Positions 16,253 to 26,224 are shown, numbered from the stretch's first letter. The stretch: DNA of 64,000 nt from Paludibaculum sp. (GCA_029973955.1 JARKQJ010000170.1:57470-121469); one strand, 5' to 3'. A program made the numbers and translations. The notes: generated by a model not told the origin, from the sequence alone.

Positions 16253-18250
16253 ATGAGCGGTTTCGTGTGTGTGGACCGTGGCAAAGCCCTGCCGCTGGGT
16301 GCGACGTGGATGGAAGGCGGCGTCAACTTCGCCATCTTCTCCGAACACGCCACTCACGTCTGGCTGGCCCTGTTTCATCCCGGCGCGGCCGGGCCCTTTC
16401 ATGAACTCGCACTGAGCCACGACGTCCATCGCACGGGCAACATCTGGCACGTCTGGATCGAGGGGTTGCCGGCCGACATCGAGTACGCCTGGCGGATGGA
16501 CCGCAGACCCAACGATGAGCCGCACATCTACCGGTTCGATCCATCCATCTATCTGCTCGATCCCTATGCCACCGTGCTGGTCGGCGGCGAGTCCTGGGGC
16601 ACCCGCACCGAACGCCGCTGCGCCCTCGCCCGCGGGCACTTCGATTGGGGCGGCCATAAGCCGCTGAACGCGCCGCTCGCCGAAACGGTTATCTACGAAC
16701 TGCATGTGCGGAGCTACACCCGGCACCCCTCCTCCGGTGTCGCGGCGCCCGGCACCTACCTGGGTCTGATCGAGAAGATTCCATACCTCAAGCAGCTCGG
16801 CGTCACCGCCGTGGAACTCCTGCCGGTCTATGAGTTTGAAGAAGCCGACACCAACCGCAGCAATCCGATGCTTGGCAATGAGCTTCTGAACCTCTGGGGC
16901 TATCAGCCCATCGGCTTCTTTGCCCCCAATGCCGCCTTCGCCAGCGGCCAGGAGCCCGGCTCCTCCGTGCGCGAGTTCAAGCAGATGGTCCGCGCCTTCC
17001 ACGAAGCGGATCTCGAAGTCATCCTCGACGTGGTCTTCAATCACACTGCGGAAGGCGACGAACGCGGCTTAACCCGCTCCTTCCGTGGCCTCGACAACCC
17101 GGTGTACTACCTGCTGGGCGATGACGGCAGCTATCTCAACTTCACCGGCTGCGGCAATACGATGAACTGCAACCATCCAGTGGTGCGCAAGCTGATCACA
17201 GACTGCCTGCGCTACTGGGTGATGGAGATGCACGTCGACGGCTCCCGCTTCGACCTCGCCAGCGTGCTGGGCCGCGGCCAGAACGGTGAGCCCCTCGCTT
17301 CCCCGCCCCTGCTTGAAAGATTGGCCTACGACCCCGTGCTCGCCGGCACCAAGCTCATCGCCGAAGCTTGGGACGCCGCCGGCCTCTATCAGGTGGGCAG
17401 CTTCCCTTCGTGGGGCCGCTGGGCCGAGTGGAATGGAAAATACCGCGACGACCTCAGACGCTTCGTCAAGAGCGACCCGGGCATGGTGCCCCGGCTCGCG
17501 CAACGCATCCAGGGCAGCCCCGACCTCTACGCCGTCAGTGAGCGCCAGTCTCAGCACAGCATCAACTTCATTACCTGTCATGACGGCTTCACGCTGGCTG
17601 ACCTCGTCAGTTACAACGAAAAACACAACCACGCCAACGGCGAAGACAACCAGGACGGCGCCAACGACAACTACGGCTGGAACTGCGGCGCCGAGGGCGA
17701 AACCACTGACCCTCAGGTGCTCGAGCTCCGCCAACGCCAGATCCGCAACTTCCTCACCTTGCTCCTGATGAGTGGCGGCGTCCCCATGTTGCTCGCCGGC
17801 GACGAGATGGCCCGCACGCAGGGCGGCAACAACAACGCCTATTGCCAGGACAATGAAACCAGTTGGGTAAACTGGCGCCTGGCCGAATCGAACGCAGCGC
17901 TTGTCGAGTTCGTCCAGCGGCTCATCGCCTTCCGCCGCGGCCACGACGCCTTCGCCCACATCGACTGGGGCCTCGAAACAGGCGCCGAACACACCGAGGT
18001 GATCTTCCACGGCGTCCAACTTCACCAGCCTGACTGGGGCGAGAATTCGCACTCCCTCGCGGTGGAGCTGAAGTGGAGGGCCGAGCGCCTCTACCTCATC
18101 GCCAACTCCTACTGGGACAGGCTGCGCTTCGAACTGCCCGCGGACGGAGCCTGGACGCTGGTTTTCGACACCGGCCGGGAGGGACGGCTCGACGGCAACT
18201 ATGCCGACGTGGGGCCACGCTCCGTACTCGTGCTGGAGTCCAGAACCTGA
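16253..18250 (+). CDS. glgX: Glycogen debranching enzyme GlgX (isoamylase type)
   Basis: A 665-residue GH13 enzyme. It has an N-terminal CBM48-type domain (about 1-140), then the alpha-amylase barrel: [25 protein letters not shown], the nucleophile in [11 protein letters not shown] near residue 335, the acid/base Glu in [10 protein letters not shown] near 371, and the third acidic site in [13 protein letters not shown] near 443. It cleaves alpha-1,6 branches of glycogen left after phosphorylase action, which pairs logically with the phosphorylase at 26504-29056. The gene has no close partner in an operon; the 254 nt before it hold nothing recognisable. The start at 16253 is the first ATG of the frame and has only a weak ribosome-binding site. 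Confidence 0.93.
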   Translation: MSGFVCVDRGKALPLGATWMEGGVNFAIFSEHATHVWLALFHPGAAGPFHELALSHDVHRTGNIWHVWIEGLPADIEYAWRMDRRPNDEPHIYRFDPSIYLLDPYATVLVGGESWGTRTERRCALARGHFDWGGHKPLNAPLAETVIYELHVRSYTRHPSSGVAAPGTYLGLIEKIPYLKQLGVTAVELLPVYEFEEADTNRSNPMLGNELLNLWGYQPIGFFAPNAAFASGQEPGSSVREFKQMVRAFHEADLEVILDVVFNHTAEGDERGLTRSFRGLDNPVYYLLGDDGSYLNFTGCGNTMNCNHPVVRKLITDCLRYWVMEMHVDGSRFDLASVLGRGQNGEPLASPPLLERLAYDPVLAGTKLIAEAWDAAGLYQVGSFPSWGRWAEWNGKYRDDLRRFVKSDPGMVPRLAQRIQGSPDLYAVSERQSQHSINFITCHDGFTLADLVSYNEKHNHANGEDNQDGANDNYGWNCGAEGETTDPQVLELRQRQIRNFLTLLLMSGGVPMLLAGDEMARTQGGNNNAYCQDNETSWVNWRLAESNAALVEFVQRLIAFRRGHDAFAHIDWGLETGAEHTEVIFHGVQLHQPDWGENSHSLAVELKWRAERLYLIANSYWDRLRFELPADGAWTLVFDTGREGRLDGNYADVGPRSVLVLESRT

Positions 18251-18268
18251 CAGGGCCGCTGTCGCTCC

Positions 18269-19846
18269 TCAGGCCTTCGGATTCAGTTGCGACCACGGCA
18301 CCACCCCGCAGCGCGCCGCCCAACTCTCGAATTCACCGCTCATGGCTGCCGCGCGCGGCGCGTCCTGGCCCGCCAGGTCTCGCAGCTCCGTCCGGTCCTC
18401 GGCCAGGTTGTACAGCTCCCAGGGCTTCCCATAACTGGAAACGAGCTTCCAATCCCCCATCCGCACCGCCCGGTGTCCCTGATGCTCCCAACCGGTGATC
18501 CTCCGCTCCGCTGCCTTGCCGCCGCGGAACGCAGGCAGCAGGGACCGGCCCTCCAAAGGCAGCAGTTCCCTGCCCTGCGGCGCAGCGGCCCGCTGCGCCG
18601 CGGCCGCGTCCAGCAGCGTCGGTAGAACGTCGATCACGTGCCCCGGCGTCGCATCGAGCTGGCCCGCGCGCCGGAACCCCGCGGGCCAGGCCGCGATGAA
18701 CGGCGAGGCGATGCCGCCTTCGTGCGTGAATTGCTTCCACAACCGGTATGGCGTGTTCGAGGCATTCGCCCAAGGCCGCCGGTAGGAGGTGAACGAATCG
18801 GGGCCGCCGGGGACTGGATCCTTGGCTTGCTTCTCGCCGCCGATATTCTCCTCCGCGCAACCGCCGTTGTCAGCCATGAACATCACCAGGGTGTTGTCGA
18901 GCTGGCCGGAGCGCCGCAACTGCTCCAGCACGCGCCCAATGTTCCGGTCCATGCATTCCACCTGCGCCGCGTACACTGCCATGCGCAGATCCCATTGGTC
19001 TTTCTCGGCCTGCGATAGCGTATCCCACGCGGGTACGCCGGCGTCGCGCGGCGACAGCGGCCAGCGGCGGTCCACAATGCCCGCGGCAAGCTGGCGCTCG
19101 TGGCGCTCCAGCCGCAGCCTGTCCCAGCCCTTCATGTACGTGCCTCGATACCGGCTGATGTCTTCCGGCAGCGCATGCAGCGGCCAGTGCGGCGAGGTGA
19201 ACGCCAGGTACAGTAAGAACGGATTGCCCTTGGGCGCTTCCCGCAGCATGCGCACGGCGTGGTCGCCGATGGCATTCGTCATGTAGAACCCCTCTTTCGT
19301 CCCCGCATTGTTGGGCGGAGGCGTGTAGGGCTCCGAATCGAGCGCCATGCGGCGCGCGCCTTCCAGCCGGAAGTAGTTCGATGCGCCGCTGATCAGGCCG
19401 AAATAGTGGTCGAACCCGCGCCGCGTCGGCCAGTGGGCCGGCTGCTCGCCCACGTGCCACTTGCCGGACATCAACGTGGTGTATCCCGCCGGTTTGAGCG
19501 ATTCTCCGATCGTCGCGCACTTGTCGTTCAGGTAGCCCTGATAGGCGGGCACGCCCCTGTCCTGGATCATGTGGCCCACGCCGGCCTGGTGGTTGTAAAG
19601 CCCCGTCAGCAGCGACGCGCGCGTCGGACAGCAGCGGGCGCAGTTGTAGAACTGCGTGAAGCGCACGCCCTGGCGGGCCAGCGAATCCAGGTTTGGAGTG
19701 GCGATCTCGCCGCCGAACGGCCCGATGTCGGAGTAGCCAAGATCGTCCGCCAGAATCACCAGCAGGTTCGGGCGCTTCGGAGCGGCCGCAAAGGCCGCCG
19801 GCGCCGCGCTCAGTAGCGAGGAAAACGCCCGGCGTGTGAGAGACAT
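18269..19846 (-). CDS. Arylsulfatase-type sulfatase with Tat-like signal
   Basis: A 525-residue S1-family sulfatase. The N-terminus MSLTRRAFSSLLSAAPAAF has twin arginines and a hydrophobic stretch, so Tat export is likely. LVILADDLGYSD supplies the metal-binding Asp pair at 34-35, and CCPTRASLLTG gives the C-x-P-x-R motif with Cys72 as the residue converted to formylglycine. Further metal-site segments are KWHVGEQ and FMADNGGCAEE. It hydrolyses sulfate esters outside the cytoplasm, probably on carbohydrates. It starts 9 nt after an esterase gene on the same strand, so the two form a small operon. No maturation enzyme for formylglycine is in the window. Confidence 0.92.
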   Translation of the reverse strand: MSLTRRAFSSLLSAAPAAFAAAPKRPNLLVILADDLGYSDIGPFGGEIATPNLDSLARQGVRFTQFYNCARCCPTRASLLTGLYNHQAGVGHMIQDRGVPAYQGYLNDKCATIGESLKPAGYTTLMSGKWHVGEQPAHWPTRRGFDHYFGLISGASNYFRLEGARRMALDSEPYTPPPNNAGTKEGFYMTNAIGDHAVRMLREAPKGNPFLLYLAFTSPHWPLHALPEDISRYRGTYMKGWDRLRLERHERQLAAGIVDRRWPLSPRDAGVPAWDTLSQAEKDQWDLRMAVYAAQVECMDRNIGRVLEQLRRSGQLDNTLVMFMADNGGCAEENIGGEKQAKDPVPGGPDSFTSYRRPWANASNTPYRLWKQFTHEGGIASPFIAAWPAGFRRAGQLDATPGHVIDVLPTLLDAAAAQRAAAPQGRELLPLEGRSLLPAFRGGKAAERRITGWEHQGHRAVRMGDWKLVSSYGKPWELYNLAEDRTELRDLAGQDAPRAAAMSGEFESWAARCGVVPWSQLNPKA

Positions 19847-19855
19847 GCGAACAGT

Positions 19856-21520
19856 CTACATCCCGGACGGCTTGCGTGATTCCTCCGGCAGCGGAATCGG
19901 TTTGCCGCTCGGCTTCCAGGTCCCGTCGCGCACTCGGTCAAAATACTCAATCATGCGCGGCAACGCGGCGGGAAATGCCGCGAAGTGATCCACGCCTGCC
20001 AGTTCATCGTAGTCGAGCTGCTTGAAATACTTGGCCAGCAGGAAGCCGAAGACGCGGGCTTCGCGCGTGGACAGAATCGGGCTCGCGCCAGGCTGGAGCA
20101 CGAGCAGCGGCTTGTCCGGAGCGCGGGCATACTCATAACGCAGCAACGGCGAGGCGCCCACCGCCGCTCCGCCGGCAAAACGCGTTCGGCCGTCCAGCAT
20201 CAGTGTGATCGCGCCCATGCCTCCCATCGAATTTCCAGCGACGAAGATCTTCGCATCATCGATCGATGCAATGCTCCGCGCGGCTTCAACCACGCGAAAG
20301 GCATCATCGGCCGCACTGCCGTAAAAGTAGCTGTAAGCCCCCAGTCCCTCCGGCGCCACCACCACATAGCCGTGCTCGCGGGCCAGCTTCAGCAGCAGGC
20401 TCTCCTGGCCGGGCGGGCAGCGGTCGAAGAGGCTCCCCTCATCGCCGGTGTCTGAGCGCAGCGCCAGTATCAGCGGCCAGCGGCGCGACGCGTCATAGTT
20501 CGGCGGCAGGTACAGCCGGTAGGGCTGGTACGGCTGCTCCACTCCCGAACGGTAGGCAAGCCGCAGGTCGCCCGTCTTCGCTGCCAGCGGATCGGCCCCT
20601 TTCAGCAGACCGGCCGCCAGCGCTTCGGCGAAACCCAGGTCCCGCTCCGGCACAATCGGATCTGTGGAATCCACCGGCGGCCAATCGCCCGCCAAAGTCA
20701 GCACCAGCGGGTGGAGGTTCTGGTGAAAAGACGCCACTGGATGGCTCAATGCCCGGCGGTAAAGACCGGCCACGAACAGGACCGTCTCCACGGCCGCCGC
20801 GTGCCGCGCACTCTTCCCGGCAACGCCCGCCGCCGCCAGTTCATCGGCCTGCTTCTCCAGCGCCTGCAGGCGTGCCGGCAACTTCGAGTCGACCATCAAT
20901 GGGCGGTCCGCACCCGCAATCAGCTTGCCCGCGTGGTCGTGCAGAGCGTAACGGACGGCGTAGGAGCCATCGGCCAGGCCGCGCGTGGCGATGCGGATAT
21001 CGCGGTCCTCAATCTGCTCCAGCGTCACAGGCGGCACGCTGAGAACGGTCTTTCCCGTGACATCCACCACTGCGACTTTCACCACGCAGGACTGCGCCAG
21101 CGGCCCCGTGGAAATCAGCTGCGGGGCAAGCGAAGCGTGGACGATGGCGCCCGGCGCGGCAATCCGGCGATCGAGCTGGAATCGCAACGCCCCCGCTACA
21201 TCCAACCACTCCCCCGGCGTATCTCCCCGCAGCACCACCAGCAGCCGTGCCAGGTAGCGCACCGCTTCGTTGTGCCGGTTCGAAAAAAATGCCTGATTGG
21301 CGGCCTCTTCCAGCGTCGTGGCTGCCGAGGAAAGTGGCGGCCGGTTGGGCCGCCGGCGCTCCGCCAGCACGAGATTCCGCAGCAGAAACGCATCGCTCGA
21401 AACCGTGTCCGCTACCACTTGTCCGCTGAGCGTCAGCCAGTCCTCCCCCTTCTCCTGGGCTGGCGCCGCCAGCACCGCCAGAGCGGCCAGCAAACAGAAC
21501 GACGCAGTAATCCTCCGCAT
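19856..21520 (-). CDS. Secreted alpha/beta hydrolase (esterase/prolyl-oligopeptidase type)
   Basis: A 554-residue exported protein with a signal peptide (MRRITASFCLLAALAVLAAPAQ), an N-terminal helical and beta region of unknown role (about 25-300), and a C-terminal alpha/beta-hydrolase domain (about 320-545). The nucleophile serine lies in AGNSMGGMGA near residue 428, the G-x-S-x-G elbow. The family includes esterases and PHB-depolymerase-like enzymes. It is the first gene of a two-gene unit with the sulfatase and is divergent from an S9 peptidase gene. The substrate is unknown; deacylation of a sulfated or acylated polysaccharide is only an inference from the neighbour. Confidence 0.85.
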   Translation of the reverse strand: MRRITASFCLLAALAVLAAPAQEKGEDWLTLSGQVVADTVSSDAFLLRNLVLAERRRPNRPPLSSAATTLEEAANQAFFSNRHNEAVRYLARLLVVLRGDTPGEWLDVAGALRFQLDRRIAAPGAIVHASLAPQLISTGPLAQSCVVKVAVVDVTGKTVLSVPPVTLEQIEDRDIRIATRGLADGSYAVRYALHDHAGKLIAGADRPLMVDSKLPARLQALEKQADELAAAGVAGKSARHAAAVETVLFVAGLYRRALSHPVASFHQNLHPLVLTLAGDWPPVDSTDPIVPERDLGFAEALAAGLLKGADPLAAKTGDLRLAYRSGVEQPYQPYRLYLPPNYDASRRWPLILALRSDTGDEGSLFDRCPPGQESLLLKLAREHGYVVVAPEGLGAYSYFYGSAADDAFRVVEAARSIASIDDAKIFVAGNSMGGMGAITLMLDGRTRFAGGAAVGASPLLRYEYARAPDKPLLVLQPGASPILSTREARVFGFLLAKYFKQLDYDELAGVDHFAAFPAALPRMIEYFDRVRDGTWKPSGKPIPLPEESRKPSGM

Positions 21521-21543
21521 GGCATGTCATTATCCCGCACCAG

Positions 21544-21560
21544 CCGGGCCCCTCGCCCGG
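21544..21560. promoter_or_regulatory. Hairpin in divergent promoter region
   Basis: CCGGGC (21544-21549) and GCCCGG (21555-21560) flank a 5-nt loop in the 69-nt gap between the divergent esterase and S9 peptidase genes. It may be an operator or a chance GC palindrome. Confidence 0.3.
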
Positions 21561-21589
21561 TCTGTGCGAAACTACGTGTTTTGACCCCC

Positions 21590-23995
21590 ATGAAACAGCC
21601 CCTCTCCCTTCTCCTGGCACTCTTCATCGCCTGGCCTGCTCCCGCACAGCCACCCGCTGCGAAACCTGCGCCGCTCACCGTCGACTGGATCATGCAAGGG
21701 CCCGCTCTCTTTGGCTACGCGCCGCGCGCCGTGCGCTGGTCCGGCGATGGCCAACGCGTCTACTTCGAATGGAAGCAAGCCAGTGACGCCACGGACAAGG
21801 ACTACGAGACCTGGGTGGTGCAGCGCGACGGCTCCGGCCTGCGGAAGCTCACCAAGGAGCAGGCCAAGCTCGCTCCGCCGCAAGATGGCAGCGACTCCAG
21901 CGACCACCAGCTCCTGGCCTACAGCGAGAACGGCGACCTCTTCGTCTACGACCGCCGCACCGATCAGCGCCGCCAGCTCACCAAAACCGGCGACGCCGAA
22001 ACCTCCCCTCGCTTCACGCGCGACAACAAGCGCATCACCTTCCTGCGCGCAGGCAACCTCTACGCCATCAGCCTCGACAACGGCTACCTGGAGCAGCTCA
22101 CCGACATCCGTGCCGGCGGCGCCGAGACTCCCGCCGCCGCCCCGCCCGCCGGCGGCCGCGGCGGCCAGGGCCTGGGCTTTGGCGGTGGCGGAAGCACCGG
22201 CGCCACCGGCGGCACGGAGCGCAAAGGAACCGACAGCCAGGAGAGCCTCAAGAAAGAGGAGCGCTCCCTGCTGGAGGTGGTCGATCAGCGGGCCAAAAAG
22301 CGCGCGGAGCGTGAAGCCGAGCGCAAGGCCGAAAACCCCCGCAAAACGTGGAATCTCGCACCCCGGCAGTCCGTCATGGGCCTGCTGCTCTCGCCCGACG
22401 AAACCTACGTCCTGGCCACCGTGGCTGAGCCCGCCTCCGACGCGAAAAACACCATCGTGCCCAACTACGTCACCGAATCGGCCTATACCGAGAACCTGAA
22501 CTCCCGCGGCAACGTGGGCGATTCGCAGGGCCGCACGCGCGTGGCGATCCTCCAGGTCGCCTCAGGCGAGTACAAGTGGCTCGACCACGGCCAGAAAGAG
22601 AAGCAGGGCGAACGCGAAGTGGAGCGCACCCTCTCTTTGCAGCGCGCCGAGTGGTCGGAAGACGGAAAGAAGCTGGTCATGCTGGGCCGCTCGGCGGATT
22701 TTAAAGATCGCTGGGTCTTCGCCATCGACGCCTCTGCCGCCAAGGCCCGCCCTCTCTTCCACCTTCACGACGATGCCTGGGTGGGCGGGCCCGGCGGCTT
22801 TACCCTCGGCTGGCTCGCGGGCGACAAGAGCGTCTATTTCCAGGCTGAGCTCGACGGCTGGTCGCAGCTCTATGCCGTCGACTACGACGGCGGCGAACCC
22901 CGCGCCCTCACCTCCGGCAAGTGGGAAGTCGAAAGCGCCGTGCTCTCGAAGGACCGCAGGACCTTCTTCCTCACCACCAGCGAGGAGAGCCTCCACGAGC
23001 GCCACCTCTACTCCATGCCGGCCGAAGGCGGCCCCCGCACCAAACTCACCAGTGAACCCGGAGACTACGAAGGCACATGGTCGCCCGACGAAAAGTCCAT
23101 CGCCGTCATTCACGGCTACACGAACCGTCCTCCGGAACTCTACCTCATGGACAGCGCCGGCGGTAGCCGCCTGCGGCGCATCACCAAATCGCCTTCCCCC
23201 GAGTTCCAGGCGCGCGCCTGGCTCGACGTGCCCATCGTCAAGGTCCCGGCCCGCGACGGCGCCCAGGTGCCTGGCCGGCTCTTCAAACCCGCCGGCTGGA
23301 AGAAGGGCGGCCCGGCCGTCATGTTCGTCCACGGCGCCGGATACCTCCAGAACGTCCACCGCGGCTGGGCGGCCTATCCTCGCGAATACCTCTTCCACCA
23401 ACTCCTGATGGAGCACGGCTTCCTCGTCCTGGACATCGACTACCGCGCCTCGGCCGGCTACGGCCGCGACTGGCGCACCGCCATCTACCGCTACATGGGC
23501 GGCAAGGATCTCGACGACCACATCGACGCCGCCCAGTGGCTGGTGAAGGAGCATGGCGTCGACGCCAGACGCATCGGCATCTACGGCGGCAGCTACGGCG
23601 GCTTCATCACCCTCATGGCCATGTTCACCCAGCCCGGCGTCTTCGCCGCCGGCGCCGCCCTGCGCCCTGTCACCGATTGGGCCCATTACAACCACGGCTA
23701 CACCGGCAGCATCCTCAACCTGCCCCAGAAAGACCAGGAAGCCTACCGCCGCAGCTCTCCCATCTATCACGCCGCCGGCCTCCAGGGCGCCCTGCTCATC
23801 TGCCACGGCGTGGTCGACGTTAACGTGCATTTCCAGGACACCGTGCGCCTCGCTCAGAAACTGATCGAACTGCGCAAGGAAAACTGGGAAGTGGCGATGT
23901 ATCCCGTCGAGGATCACGGCTTCGTGCAGCCCACCAGTTGGGCCGACGAGTACAAGCGCATCCTCAAGCTCTTTGAAACGAACTTGAAGAAGTAG
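21590..23995 (+). CDS. S9-family prolyl oligopeptidase / dipeptidyl peptidase IV-like protease
   Basis: An 801-residue exported peptidase: signal peptide (MKQPLSLLLALFIAWPAPAQ), an N-terminal WD40-like beta-propeller, then a catalytic alpha/beta-hydrolase domain from about residue 540. The triad is visible: Ser near 667 in YGGSYGGFIT, Asp near 742 in GVVDVNVHFQD, His near 775 in VEDHGFVQP. A Gly-rich and then highly charged Lys/Glu/Arg insertion (about residues 180-260) interrupts the propeller. It probably removes N-terminal dipeptides or degrades proline-containing peptides outside the cytoplasm. The frame is open far upstream, but ATG 21590 starts the signal peptide and lies in the gap between divergent genes. 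Confidence 0.92.
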   Translation: MKQPLSLLLALFIAWPAPAQPPAAKPAPLTVDWIMQGPALFGYAPRAVRWSGDGQRVYFEWKQASDATDKDYETWVVQRDGSGLRKLTKEQAKLAPPQDGSDSSDHQLLAYSENGDLFVYDRRTDQRRQLTKTGDAETSPRFTRDNKRITFLRAGNLYAISLDNGYLEQLTDIRAGGAETPAAAPPAGGRGGQGLGFGGGGSTGATGGTERKGTDSQESLKKEERSLLEVVDQRAKKRAEREAERKAENPRKTWNLAPRQSVMGLLLSPDETYVLATVAEPASDAKNTIVPNYVTESAYTENLNSRGNVGDSQGRTRVAILQVASGEYKWLDHGQKEKQGEREVERTLSLQRAEWSEDGKKLVMLGRSADFKDRWVFAIDASAAKARPLFHLHDDAWVGGPGGFTLGWLAGDKSVYFQAELDGWSQLYAVDYDGGEPRALTSGKWEVESAVLSKDRRTFFLTTSEESLHERHLYSMPAEGGPRTKLTSEPGDYEGTWSPDEKSIAVIHGYTNRPPELYLMDSAGGSRLRRITKSPSPEFQARAWLDVPIVKVPARDGAQVPGRLFKPAGWKKGGPAVMFVHGAGYLQNVHRGWAAYPREYLFHQLLMEHGFLVLDIDYRASAGYGRDWRTAIYRYMGGKDLDDHIDAAQWLVKEHGVDARRIGIYGGSYGGFITLMAMFTQPGVFAAGAALRPVTDWAHYNHGYTGSILNLPQKDQEAYRRSSPIYHAAGLQGALLICHGVVDVNVHFQDTVRLAQKLIELRKENWEVAMYPVEDHGFVQPTSWADEYKRILKLFETNLKK

Positions 23996-23998
23996 CCG

Positions 23999-24673
23999 CT
24001 ACCAGCCCAGAATCGCCATTCGCTGCAGGATGATCGCGCTGTACCTGTCCATGCGCGCCGGCCGGCGCCTGCGCGGACTCGGCAGCACCGCCGCCAGGCG
24101 CGCGCCCGCTTCCCGCGAAATCGCCGCCGCCGGCATATGGTAGTGGAACCGCGCCGCCGCTTCCGCACCCCATACGCCCGGCCCCCACTCCACCACGTTC
24201 AGATACAGCTCCAGAATCCGCCGCTTGCCCAGGATCAGTTCCGCCAGCGGCACCGTGGTGAACTCCAGCCCCTTCCGCACAAACGAGCCCCGCGTGGTGA
24301 AGAACAGGTTCTTCACCAGTTGCTGCGAGATCGTGGACGCTCCGCGCGTCCGCGTGCCTTCCATGCCTTCGTCAATCGCAATCTCGATCTGCTCCCAGTC
24401 GAAGCCGGAGTGGCGGTAGAAGTTGCCGTCTTCCGCCGCGATCACGGCATGTTGCAGAGCCGGAGAGATCTTCTCGAGCGCCACGAATTGATAGCGCTTC
24501 TGATACTTGCCCGGCGCAAACCACGACTCCACTCGTCTCTGCGCCTGCACCGCCGTCGTCGGCGGGTCCGCCATCCTCAGCACAACCAGTGACAGCGTGA
24601 TCAGCGCATAGAACGCCGCCACCGCCGCGGCGGTCCACAACAAAAGTCGCTTCAGGCGAATGCGTCGGAGCAC
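23999..24673 (-). CDS. mtgA: Monofunctional peptidoglycan glycosyltransferase MtgA
   Basis: A 224-residue GT51 enzyme with one N-terminal membrane helix (about residues 10-33). The donor-site catalytic Glu81 lies in IAAEDGNFYRHSGFDW. The next conserved blocks are RGASTISQQLVKNLF and the second catalytic-Glu region KRRILELYLNVVEWGPGVWG. It polymerises lipid II into glycan strands at the outer face of the cytoplasmic membrane, without a transpeptidase domain. The gene is last in a three-gene unit after the zinc-ribbon protein and the alcohol dehydrogenase (7-nt gap), and it converges on the S9 peptidase stop codon with only 3 nt between them. Confidence 0.95.
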   Translation of the reverse strand: MLRRIRLKRLLLWTAAAVAAFYALITLSLVVLRMADPPTTAVQAQRRVESWFAPGKYQKRYQFVALEKISPALQHAVIAAEDGNFYRHSGFDWEQIEIAIDEGMEGTRTRGASTISQQLVKNLFFTTRGSFVRKGLEFTTVPLAELILGKRRILELYLNVVEWGPGVWGAEAAARFHYHMPAAAISREAGARLAAVLPSPRRRRPARMDRYSAIILQRMAILGW

Positions 24674-24680
24674 GGCGGAT

Positions 24681-25712
24681 CTATGGCTCGATCACGATCT
24701 TGCCCACGCCGTCGGAGTAGCTCTCCAGCATCTCGAAAGCGCCCTGTATGCGCTCCATCGGTATCCGGTGCGTGATCATCGGCGTGAACGCCGAGGCTTG
24801 CTCGCGCAGCAGCCGCAGCGCCGCCTCGCTCTTGTGATTCGAGCGGCGGATGGGGAAGAACCACTGCTCCTTGCGCCGCAGGTGGTGGAAGTCGATCGGC
24901 AGCCGCTTCTCAGAGGGCAGACCGGTCATGACGATGCGCGCCGCCGAAGCGCCCATGTGGATCGCCTGGTTGTGCGAATCGTCCTTGCCCGCGCAGTCGA
25001 ACACGATGTCCACACCGCGGCGGCCCGTGTCGGCCAGCACGGCGGCCGCGGGATCCACCTCCGCCGGATCGATCGCCACATCGGCACCCATCGCCAAAGC
25101 CATTTCGCGCCGGTGCCGGATCGGCTCCACGCAGAAGATGCGCGAGGCGCCCGCGATGCGCAGCGCCGCGATGGTGGTCAGGCCGATCGGCCCCGCGCCC
25201 AGCACGGCCGCGCTCTCCCCCAGCTTCGGATCGCCAAAGCGGAAGGAATGGAGGATGATGCCCAGCGGCTCATACAGCGTCGCCTCCACCTGGCTGAGAT
25301 TGCCGGGCAACGGCAACAGGCTCTCTCCCGGCAGGTTGACGTGGTCGCGGAAGAAGCCCGGCTCGCCGGCGTTCGACAGGAAGCGCACGTGCTCGCAGAG
25401 ATTGTGCCGCCCCGTCATGCAGAATTCGCAGTGGTAGCAGTAGATCGGCGGCTCCAGCGCCGCCCGGTCGCCCGGCGCCCAGCCCGTTACCCCCGCGCCC
25501 ACCGCCGTAACCGTGCCGGAGGGCTCATGCCCCAGCACCATCGGGTAGACGCACGGATTGCCGCCCACTTCGCCTTCCGCGTAGTTGTGCAGATCGCTCC
25601 CGCAGATGCCTACTGCGTCCACCCGTACCTGAATCTCGCCCGCCCCCGGCGGCTGCGGCGCGTAGTCTCGAACTTCAAAGACACGTTGAGAGGTGAGGAG
25701 TGCGATCGCCAT
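24681..25712 (-). CDS. Zinc-dependent medium-chain alcohol/polyol dehydrogenase
   Basis: A 343-residue medium-chain dehydrogenase/reductase. The catalytic zinc ligands are Cys37 (ICGSDLH) and His62-Glu63 (GHEPSG). The structural zinc lobe has Cys92, Cys95, Cys98 and Cys106. The NAD(P)-binding fold shows GAGPIGLTT near residue 172. The pattern resembles sorbitol, L-threonine or galactitol-1-phosphate dehydrogenases, oxidising a secondary alcohol of a small polyol or amino alcohol. Position between a zinc-ribbon protein (23-nt gap) and mtgA (7-nt gap) gives no substrate clue. The substrate is therefore left open. Confidence 0.92.
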   Translation of the reverse strand: MAIALLTSQRVFEVRDYAPQPPGAGEIQVRVDAVGICGSDLHNYAEGEVGGNPCVYPMVLGHEPSGTVTAVGAGVTGWAPGDRAALEPPIYCYHCEFCMTGRHNLCEHVRFLSNAGEPGFFRDHVNLPGESLLPLPGNLSQVEATLYEPLGIILHSFRFGDPKLGESAAVLGAGPIGLTTIAALRIAGASRIFCVEPIRHRREMALAMGADVAIDPAEVDPAAAVLADTGRRGVDIVFDCAGKDDSHNQAIHMGASAARIVMTGLPSEKRLPIDFHHLRRKEQWFFPIRRSNHKSEAALRLLREQASAFTPMITHRIPMERIQGAFEMLESYSDGVGKIVIEP

Positions 25713-25735
25713 GATTCTCTGCCCGCCCGAGGCGG

Positions 25736-26224
25736 CTACTTCTTAAACAGATTATCGAATGCGATGCGGGCGTCGTTGGCACTCTTCGGCGTCGTCACCT
25801 CGGGACGATCGCCCACCCGCGCCACGGAGGCCGGGGGCGCGGAGTCCCGAGCCACGGTCACGCGCGCACGGAAGAACGTGCACTCGTTCGCCCGGTCCTT
25901 GTACGCAATCCGCTCCGGAATCGGCTTCAGGCACTGAAACCGCGTCGACGGCTCGAAGTACGAGCACTGCTTGCAGCAGTGCAACGCCACGTTACACTTC
26001 GGACAATCTCCCGAGAAGTCCATGCCCGGCGGCAGCGGCGTGGCGCAGTTGTAACAGCGCGAGGCTGTCACCGTCTCCACCATGCGCGGCAGGCGCGGCC
26101 CCGTGATGTCGATCGGTGGCCTCGGTCCGCGGGGACGGTCGTCACGCTCACGCGGGCCGGAGCCCTGGCTGGATGCGTCGGTATCCATGTAGCCACGCTG
26201 TCTGTATTTGCGGTCGCCTTCCAT
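25736..26224 (-). CDS. Cys-rich zinc-ribbon protein of unknown function
   Basis: A 162-residue cytoplasmic protein. The N-terminal 50 residues are Arg/Gly/Asp-rich and probably disordered (MEGDRKYRQRGYMD). A compact Cys-rich core follows with Cys57, Cys60, Cys74, Cys77, Cys83, Cys84, Cys87, Cys98 and Cys115. The two C-x2-C pairs at 57/60 and 74/77 look like a zinc ribbon. The tail is Ser/Ala-rich and ends DNLFKK. The ATG at 26224 is preferred because GAAGGAG stands 11 nt before it; the frame is open for 51 more codons without family character. No function is proposed. It heads the unit with the alcohol dehydrogenase and mtgA. Confidence 0.75.
   Translation of the reverse strand: MEGDRKYRQRGYMDTDASSQGSGPRERDDRPRGPRPPIDITGPRLPRMVETVTASRCYNCATPLPPGMDFSGDCPKCNVALHCCKQCSYFEPSTRFQCLKPIPERIAYKDRANECTFFRARVTVARDSAPPASVARVGDRPEVTTPKSANDARIAFDNLFKK

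Noticed and set aside
20711..21589. N-terminal extension of the S9 peptidase gene by 293 codons
   Set aside because: It runs antisense through the esterase gene and the divergent promoter; the true start has a signal peptide at 21590.
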